Source: Bacillota bacterium (GTDB lineage Bacteria; Bacillota; Bacilli; Paenibacillales; UBA4045). Taken from it: 64,000 bases of DNA. Shown here piece by piece: positions 59,348-64,000 of the stretch; within the stretch, counting starts at the first letter, position 1, and each line of letters starts with the position of its first letter. The stretch is from contig JAEZQY010000067.1 in assembly GCA_023441055.1 (NCBI GenBank), forward strand, positions 1 through 64,000, read 5' to 3'. The notes beneath the pieces were generated by a model. That model saw only the letters and a list, made by a program, of their open reading frames with translations, was not told where the DNA came from and did no database searches. A program made the translations under genes and the position numbers.

Positions 59348-60037
59348 ATGGTTATGAAGTTCGAGGAGGCGCACGCGGCATTCATCGAGAGTCATCTGAA
59401 ACGGCGGTCCGGTGAGCGCAGAGGCAGACTGGAGAGGGGGCATGCGCATGCCGAAGTGTTATTCGCGCGCCAAGTATGGTGGCCGCTCAGAGGCAGCTTC
59501 GACGATCTTCACCCCGAATATGAGGTGCTCGATTGGAGGGGCAAGTCTTACTATGCGGACTTTGCGTTCTCACCGTTGCTATGGAGAATCCTAATCGAGA
59601 TCAAGGGCTTCGATGCGCATGTCACCAGCATGGATCGTGATAAGTATTGCCGGGAATTGAACCGTGAGCTGTACTTGGAGGCGATGGGTTTCCGTGTCAT
59701 CTCGTTCGCGTATGATGATGTCGCTTATCGTCCAGAGCTGTGTATCCATCTGCTTCGTATGCTGCTAACTCAGCTCGAACCCCATGGACTTCAGCTGCAG
59801 CCCGCGCAGCTCGCCGAGAAGGAGGTCATCCGATACGCGATCCAGCTTGCTCGTCCGATTAAGCCAATCGATGTGGTGCAGCAGCTGCGCTTGAATTTTC
59901 GCACGGCTGTCAAGCTGCTCCACCAACTATGCGACAAAGGGTGGCTAACTCCTGTTCATCGCGGTCAAGGTATACGAGTTCTGTATTATGAGCTGACACC
60001 TGCGGTATTCCGTCAAGGCAGTTCAGCTATGTTGTGA
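59348..60037 (+). CDS. PD-(D/E)XK-type nuclease-like protein with C-terminal winged helix
   Basis: A 229-aa protein. Residues 35-125 look like a DUF559/very-short-patch-repair-type nuclease core: LHPEYEVLDW, YYADFAFSPLL, ILIEIKGFDAH (the D...ExK triad) and LEAMGFRVISFAYDD. Residues 150-220 form a winged-helix-like domain (VVQQLRLNFRTAVKLLHQL; GQGIRVLYYEL). The gene is single and lies beside the repeat field. A role in DNA repair or regulation is possible; the metal-binding triad looks complete. Confidence 0.6.
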   Translation: MVMKFEEAHAAFIESHLKRRSGERRGRLERGHAHAEVLFARQVWWPLRGSFDDLHPEYEVLDWRGKSYYADFAFSPLLWRILIEIKGFDAHVTSMDRDKYCRELNRELYLEAMGFRVISFAYDDVAYRPELCIHLLRMLLTQLEPHGLQLQPAQLAEKEVIRYAIQLARPIKPIDVVQQLRLNFRTAVKLLHQLCDKGWLTPVHRGQGIRVLYYELTPAVFRQGSSAML

Positions 60038-60078
60038 CGTTGGTTGTTTGGTGGGATGAGATGAGGGTGAGTTAAAGT

Positions 60079-60283
60079 GCGGAGTTTGTCTGGCTGTGGG
60101 GGATGAGGTACGGTTGCGGAGTTTGTTTGGGTTGCGGTGGAATGTGCTATGGTTGTGGAGTTTGTTTGGCTGTGGTGGGATGAGTTAAGATGCTGGGTTA
60201 GTCTGGGCTGCGGGGGAATGTGCTATGGTTGTGGAGTTTGTTTGGCTGTGGGGGGATGAGTTACGATTGCGGAGTTTGTCTGC
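60079..60283. repeat. GT-rich tandem repeat, about 38-bp period, six copies
   Basis: Units begin GCGGAGTTTGTTTGG or GTGGAGTTTGTTTGG at 60079, 60116, 60155, 60192 (diverged), 60231 and 60269. Spacings alternate 37 and 39, so a 76-bp higher-order unit is likely (60155 and 60231 copies are closest). No ORF runs through it. Confidence 0.8.
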
Positions 60284-60458
60284 CTAGTCTTGTTCACTAA
60301 ATGCATTTCTGCTCTTAGTTCGATGTTTGATTTCGGCCATGATAGACTAATTGCATAACATGCAATTAGATTCGCCCGATTGGGGCAGTTCCTTTCATAT
60401 TGCTCAAACTAAGAGCACAGATTACAACTAGATGTGCCCGTTAGAGGAAAATCAGCGT

Positions 60459-60770
60459 AACTAATTGCATGAAATGCCATTAGACGCCACTTGCAGACTT
60501 GCACAACGTAGCGCCACAAACCTGCTGAAGCTAACTAGAGCCAACTAATTGCATGAAATGCCACTAGACGCCACCAGTAGACTTGCACGACGTATCGCCA
60601 CTAACCTTCTGCAGACCACTACTGCCAACTAATTGCATGAAATGCCACTAGACGCCACCTGCAGACTTGCACGACGTAGCGCCACCAACCTTCTGCAGAC
60701 CACTACTGCCCACTAAGTGCATGGAATGCCATTAGCGGCCACCAGCAGCCATGCACGACGCGGCACCTTC
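60459..60770. repeat. 84-bp tandem repeat, three full copies and one partial
   Basis: Units start at exactly 60459, 60543, 60627 and 60711, each beginning AACTAATTGCATGAAATGCC (the last one diverged) and containing GACTTGCACGACGTAGCG. The core CTAATTGCAT...ATGC(A/C)ATTAG is a palindrome, also seen once alone at 60349-60371. The unit is a multiple of 3, but no frame stays open, so it is non-coding. Confidence 0.88.
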
Positions 60771-60843
60771 AATTAACAAGAAACGCCCGCGTCCATCTGC
60801 TAGATGGCTCACTGACGTCCCTTGTCCTTGCCTCATTCATCAG

Positions 60844-61539
60844 TTAGAGGGAGAGTTCCCTCTCGATTCTTGCAAGCTCAGCTTGAATGCGCTCTGGCAC
60901 TTCACGCCGCAGCTCGGGCCAGCTTACGAATAATTCCTCAGTTAATTCGCAGCGTACATACTGGCCAGCTGGCTTAAACCGGAACTTCTGCAGATAAGCT
61001 TCAACCGCTTGATTAATAGCATCGTTGGTCTCGAACAAACCCTTGAATGCCCTGGTTACAATCAGTCCCGCCGATCCTGCAGTCTCGTCTGTGCAGGTAT
61101 CATAATCCGGGATGAGCTCGAACATTCTCGCATCCGGCAGGAAGGCATGCTTGCCGGGCTGACTGTATAGCTTCACATGCGTGCCTTCGATATTATCACG
61201 AGACTTGAACATACCCTTCAGATACTCGCCATGGAAGCTCGCTTCACAATCAAGCACACGGCCATCCTTGGCCACATACACCCAGATATGCTCGAGATCA
61301 TAGAGATGCTCGATATCATAGTCCCAATAGATCGCATACTCGATCACGTACTGCAGCTCTTCATCCGAACAATGAAATTGTCTAGTGAAGGAAGGCGACT
61401 CCGTCGGATTCTCGAGTACAGATACGCCAATGCGGACGGGATAGAAGGGCTCGTGTTCATCAAAATAAATAATTGGCGCATACTGCTTAGCTAGTTGAAA
61501 ATCCCGTTCACTCAGTTTAACCGGTGTGTCATGATTCAT
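60844..61539 (-). CDS. Unrecognised 231-aa protein (Vps62-like features)
   Basis: From ATG 61539 (GGGGGAT before it). The start region YAPIIYFDEHEPFYPVRIGV and WDYDIEHLYDLEHIWVYVA, then CEASFHGEY, recalls the Vps62/DUF946-type fold seen in some secreted or cytosolic proteins, but I am not certain. No membrane segment is present. It follows the iolG-like gene by 24 bp on the same strand and may belong to its unit. Confidence 0.5.
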   Translation of the reverse strand: MNHDTPVKLSERDFQLAKQYAPIIYFDEHEPFYPVRIGVSVLENPTESPSFTRQFHCSDEELQYVIEYAIYWDYDIEHLYDLEHIWVYVAKDGRVLDCEASFHGEYLKGMFKSRDNIEGTHVKLYSQPGKHAFLPDARMFELIPDYDTCTDETAGSAGLIVTRAFKGLFETNDAINQAVEAYLQKFRFKPAGQYVRCELTEELFVSWPELRREVPERIQAELARIERELSL

Positions 61540-61563
61540 ACTTACATCCCCCAATTCAATTAA

Positions 61564-62577
61564 TTAATTTTGTACCTCTTCCAGCTTGACAGGTCTCTTC
61601 TCGAGATGCGATCGAAGCGCTGCCTTCGCAATCAACTCCGCCATAACCGCGTCATGGCCATCAACAAGCGGCGCCGCTCCTGACCGCACGCAATCTATAA
61701 AACCATGAACCTCGGTGCGATAAGACTCCTGATAGCGTTCAAGGAAGAAGTAAAGCGGATTATCTCTGAATTGACCGTCCTTCGTGCTCCACTGCACGGC
61801 ATTCGGATATTCGTTATTCGCCGAGATGCTGCCTGCTGAACCGAATACCTCGACGCGCTGATCATAGCCATATACGGCTTGGCGGCTATTATCGATTACT
61901 CCGAGCGCTCCACTCTTAAATCGAAGTGTAATGATCGCTGTATCGACATCCCCTAATCGCCCTACCTCTGGATCGACAAGCGCAGCTCCCTGCACATACA
62001 CCTCTTCAATTTCGCTGCCGCTCACATATCTAGCCATATCGAAATCATGGATGCTCATATCCATGAACATCCCGCCGGAGGTTGTAATATAGCTGTATGG
62101 CGGCAACGCTGGGTCACGGGAGGTGATCTTAATAATCTGTGGTTCGCCAACGTCACCAGCGCGTACTGCATCTCTGATCTTCTTGAAATTCACATCGAAT
62201 CTGCGATTGAATCCCGTCTGAAGGATAACGCCTGCTTCCTGTACGGCCTTAAGCGCGATGCGTGTCTGACTGACATCCATGCTGATCGGCTTCTCACAGA
62301 AGATATGCTTACCTGCTCTGGCTGCTTGCTCGATATATAACGCGTGCGTGTCAGTAGATGAGCAGATGAGGATGGCGTGAATCTCCGGATCCTGCAGCAC
62401 CTCCTGGCTATTCGTTGTTACCCGCTCAATCCCAAGCTGATTGGCCCATTCTCGAACTGACTCAACCTGTATGTCACAGATCGCCTTCACCTTCACACTT
62501 GGATAGCTTGCTAGATTCGTCGCGTGAATCTTGCCGATTCTGCCTGCTCCAATGATGCCTACAACTACCTGTTCCAA
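61564..62577 (-). CDS. Gfo/Idh/MocA oxidoreductase, inositol 2-dehydrogenase-like
   Basis: A 337-aa NAD-dependent sugar/polyol dehydrogenase. The N-terminal Rossmann motif is VGIIGAGRIGKIHA, followed by FCEKPISMD (catalytic Lys), GFNRRFD, and GGMFMDMSIHDFDMARY (the DxxxH-type active site of IolG). The start is TTG with GGGGGAT before it. A LacI-type half-conserved operator lies 36 bp upstream, and a LacI regulator gene lies further up on the same strand. Myo-inositol is a likely but unproven substrate. Confidence 0.85.
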   Translation of the reverse strand: MEQVVVGIIGAGRIGKIHATNLASYPSVKVKAICDIQVESVREWANQLGIERVTTNSQEVLQDPEIHAILICSSTDTHALYIEQAARAGKHIFCEKPISMDVSQTRIALKAVQEAGVILQTGFNRRFDVNFKKIRDAVRAGDVGEPQIIKITSRDPALPPYSYITTSGGMFMDMSIHDFDMARYVSGSEIEEVYVQGAALVDPEVGRLGDVDTAIITLRFKSGALGVIDNSRQAVYGYDQRVEVFGSAGSISANNEYPNAVQWSTKDGQFRDNPLYFFLERYQESYRTEVHGFIDCVRSGAAPLVDGHDAVMAELIAKAALRSHLEKRPVKLEEVQN

Positions 62578-62612
62578 TGAAATCCCCCATTATATGATTT
62601 GTTTGTTTATTT

Positions 62613-62630
62613 AGGGTAACCGGTTAACTT
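62613..62630. promoter_or_regulatory. LacI-type operator before the iolG-like gene
   Basis: AGGGTAACCGGTTAACTT. The left half equals the operators at 30580 and 30690, and the centre ACCGGT is palindromic. Only the right end deviates. Confidence 0.65.
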
Positions 62631-62715
62631 GCTAAGTACAGAATATCATAAACTCCCTTCTACAGGAAGAGGGTCTGAGTTGTTTTGCATGATTAAAATT
62701 TACTAATATACAAAT

Positions 62716-63732
62716 TTACAACTTATACGCGCTGGTCGAACCACGCACGATTAGTTCAGGGAGCAGTACGATCCGCTCTGCTGCATGCCCAGGCTCGACT
62801 TGATCATTCAGATCCTGTGTAATCAGCTTCACGACCTGCTCGCCCATCGCTCGAATCGGTTGCGCAACTGTGGTGAGCGGCGGATCCGTAACGGTGGCAA
62901 GAATGGTGTTGTCGAAGGCGATAATCGACAGCTGTTGTGGGATTTCTATGCTAAGCTCCCCTGCCCTCTGCATAGATCCGATCGCTAACAGTTCATTGAG
63001 AGCGAAGATCGCTGACGGGGGCTTAACCTCCTGAAGCAACTCGCTCGCAGCTGATTTACCGCCCTCAATAGAGGAATCTCCTACTCTAACCAGGCTGTCG
63101 TCATACGGAATTCCCGCATCCTCCAGCGCCTGTCTGTAGCCTCGAACACGCTCGCGACTGCTGGACACCTCCATACTCTCCGCTATGACTCCGATGCGCC
63201 GATGTCCAATACTGATCAGGTAAGTAATCGCATTATAGGCACCCGTAAAATCATCTACTAGCACGGTATTAGCTGAAAGTACGGAGGTCTCCCGAGCAAC
63301 CAATGTGATCGGGATACGCTTGCTCACCAATTCCTTCAATATCGCATCATTGCGAACGCCCGTCGCAACAATAATACCATCTACCTGCTTCTGCTGAAGA
63401 ACACGTATGTACTTGAGTTCCTTCGTCAGATCGTTATCCGTATTGCATATAATCATATTGTAGCCAAACTCATGCGCATGATCCTCGATGCTTCGGGATA
63501 ACTCTGCGAAGAAGGGATTGACTAGATCTGGAATGAGCAATCCTATTGTATACGTCTTCTTGCCGGTAAGTGCGGAGGCCATCATATTCGGCTGATAGTT
63601 TAGTCGATCGCTGATTTCCATAATCTTCTTCTTAGTCTGCTCACTGATCCGTCCGGTGTTATTGAATACCTTGGATACCGTAGCTGTGGATACGCCTGCT
63701 AATCTCGCAATATCATAGATCGTGGGCTTCAC
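62716..63732 (-). CDS. LacI-family transcription repressor
   Basis: 338 aa from GTG 63732. The HTH is the classic PTIYDIARLAGVSTATVSKV followed by the hinge helix NYQPNMMASAL. The periplasmic-binding-protein-like domain has TIGLLIPDLVNPFFAELSRS, DGIIVATG, VDDFTGAYNAITYLI and GHRRIGVIAESME. It probably binds the operator just downstream, before the iolG-like gene, and perhaps the two similar operators 32 kb away. Confidence 0.9.
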   Translation of the reverse strand: MKPTIYDIARLAGVSTATVSKVFNNTGRISEQTKKKIMEISDRLNYQPNMMASALTGKKTYTIGLLIPDLVNPFFAELSRSIEDHAHEFGYNMIICNTDNDLTKELKYIRVLQQKQVDGIIVATGVRNDAILKELVSKRIPITLVARETSVLSANTVLVDDFTGAYNAITYLISIGHRRIGVIAESMEVSSSRERVRGYRQALEDAGIPYDDSLVRVGDSSIEGGKSAASELLQEVKPPSAIFALNELLAIGSMQRAGELSIEIPQQLSIIAFDNTILATVTDPPLTTVAQPIRAMGEQVVKLITQDLNDQVEPGHAAERIVLLPELIVRGSTSAYKL

Positions 63733-63805
63733 TATAATTACACATCCTATCCTTATTCCCAATATGTTCCACATCTTTCATTCCTATCATACAATGATCT
63801 TCACA

Positions 63806-64000
63806 CTAGAGCAATTCTTGCTTCTGTTCACGATACTTACCAGGCGGCAAGCCATAATGCTTACGGAATAGTCGTATGAAGTAGTTACCATTGGGCTGTC
63901 CAACCTGCTCAGCAATCTGCTGAATCGTCAGATCAGGGTGCTCCAGCAATACGCGCGCCCGCTCCATCTGAATTCTGTGAAGGTATTGCAGGGGACTCAT
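63806..64000 (-). CDS. AraC-family regulator, C-terminal part (cut by the window edge)
   Basis: 64 residues are visible: SPLQYLHRIQMERARVLLE, then LTIQQIAEQVGQPNGNYFIR and LFRKHYGLPPGKYREQ, which form the second half of an AraC double HTH. The start lies beyond position 64000. Confidence 0.85.
   Translation of the reverse strand: MSPLQYLHRIQMERARVLLEHPDLTIQQIAEQVGQPNGNYFIRLFRKHYGLPPGKYREQKQELL

Noticed and set aside
60459..60770. 84-bp repeats as a possible CRISPR array
   Set aside because: The whole unit including the would-be spacers is repeated, and no cas genes are present.

Overview
The window looks like a chromosomal segment of a spore-forming Firmicute of the Paenibacillaceae (Paenibacillus or Cohnella type). 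The grounds are an alpha/beta-type SASP gene, a splA-splB spore photoproduct lyase pair, typical Gram-positive ribosome binding sites (AGGAGG-like, with many TTG and GTG starts), AzlC/AzlD, a DUF3784 gene and AraC/LacI regulators. Assignment to a genus is inference. No rRNA, tRNA or CRISPR array was found.

Layout. Positions 1-3000 hold a SASP gene, an AraC/GyrI-like regulator, a CD3324-type gene and an aminoglycoside-phosphotransferase-like remnant. Positions 3100-29200 form a defence and decay island, mostly on the minus strand. In order it holds: a NUDIX gene with an internal deletion; a gutted PLD-helicase; a five-gene operon of a membrane-anchored Mrr-like nuclease, a DUF6338 membrane protein, a 54-aa disordered GYQP-motif protein, a TIR-like protein and a caspase-like protease (related to TIR-caspase, type IV Thoeris, immunity); an IS21 relic; a Gabija-like OLD nuclease plus UvrD-type helicase; a nucleotidyltransferase; an alkyltransferase-like protein; a dead serine resolvase; YolD; a membrane-anchored coiled-coil DUF4041/GIY-YIG protein next to a PLD nuclease with an EVE-like domain; a decayed NERD/stalk-domain composite; an intact PLD-helicase; a methyltransferase; a SUMF1-type protein; and, on the plus strand, a sigma-factor-like/ParB fusion, a ParB paralogue and an HTH/TumE toxin-antitoxin pair. 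The island ends at a small relic made of pieces of splB and ligD, whose intact copies lie 6-9 kb further on.

Positions 29200-47400 are housekeeping and metabolic: a GH29 fucosidase and a HAD hydrolase diverging from two LacI-type operators, an AraC regulator, an aldo/keto reductase, SDR and ThuA genes, LigD, an alcohol dehydrogenase-type gene, splB/splA, DUF3006 plus a ComEC-like MBL protein, glutamate dehydrogenase, rhomboid, small membrane proteins and topoisomerase III.

Positions 47400-55700 are a cell-envelope stress cluster on the minus strand: two OmpR-type response regulators, two histidine kinases, a BcrA-type ABC exporter, a double-length fused sugar-type permease and a D-Ala-D-Ala carboxypeptidase. 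Three promoters in this cluster carry direct CTTAAG repeats with a period near 11 bp, so they probably form one regulon. Positions 55700-64000 hold small spore/envelope-like proteins, AzlCD, an M29 aminopeptidase behind a repeated leader element, a PD-(D/E)XK-type protein, an 800-bp field of tandem repeats, an inositol-dehydrogenase-like gene with a LacI operator, a LacI regulator and a partial AraC gene.

The most promising items for novelty are the TIR/caspase operon with its extra partners, the sigma-ParB fusion, the GIY-YIG plus PLD-EVE pair, and the repeated leader element found before two unrelated genes.
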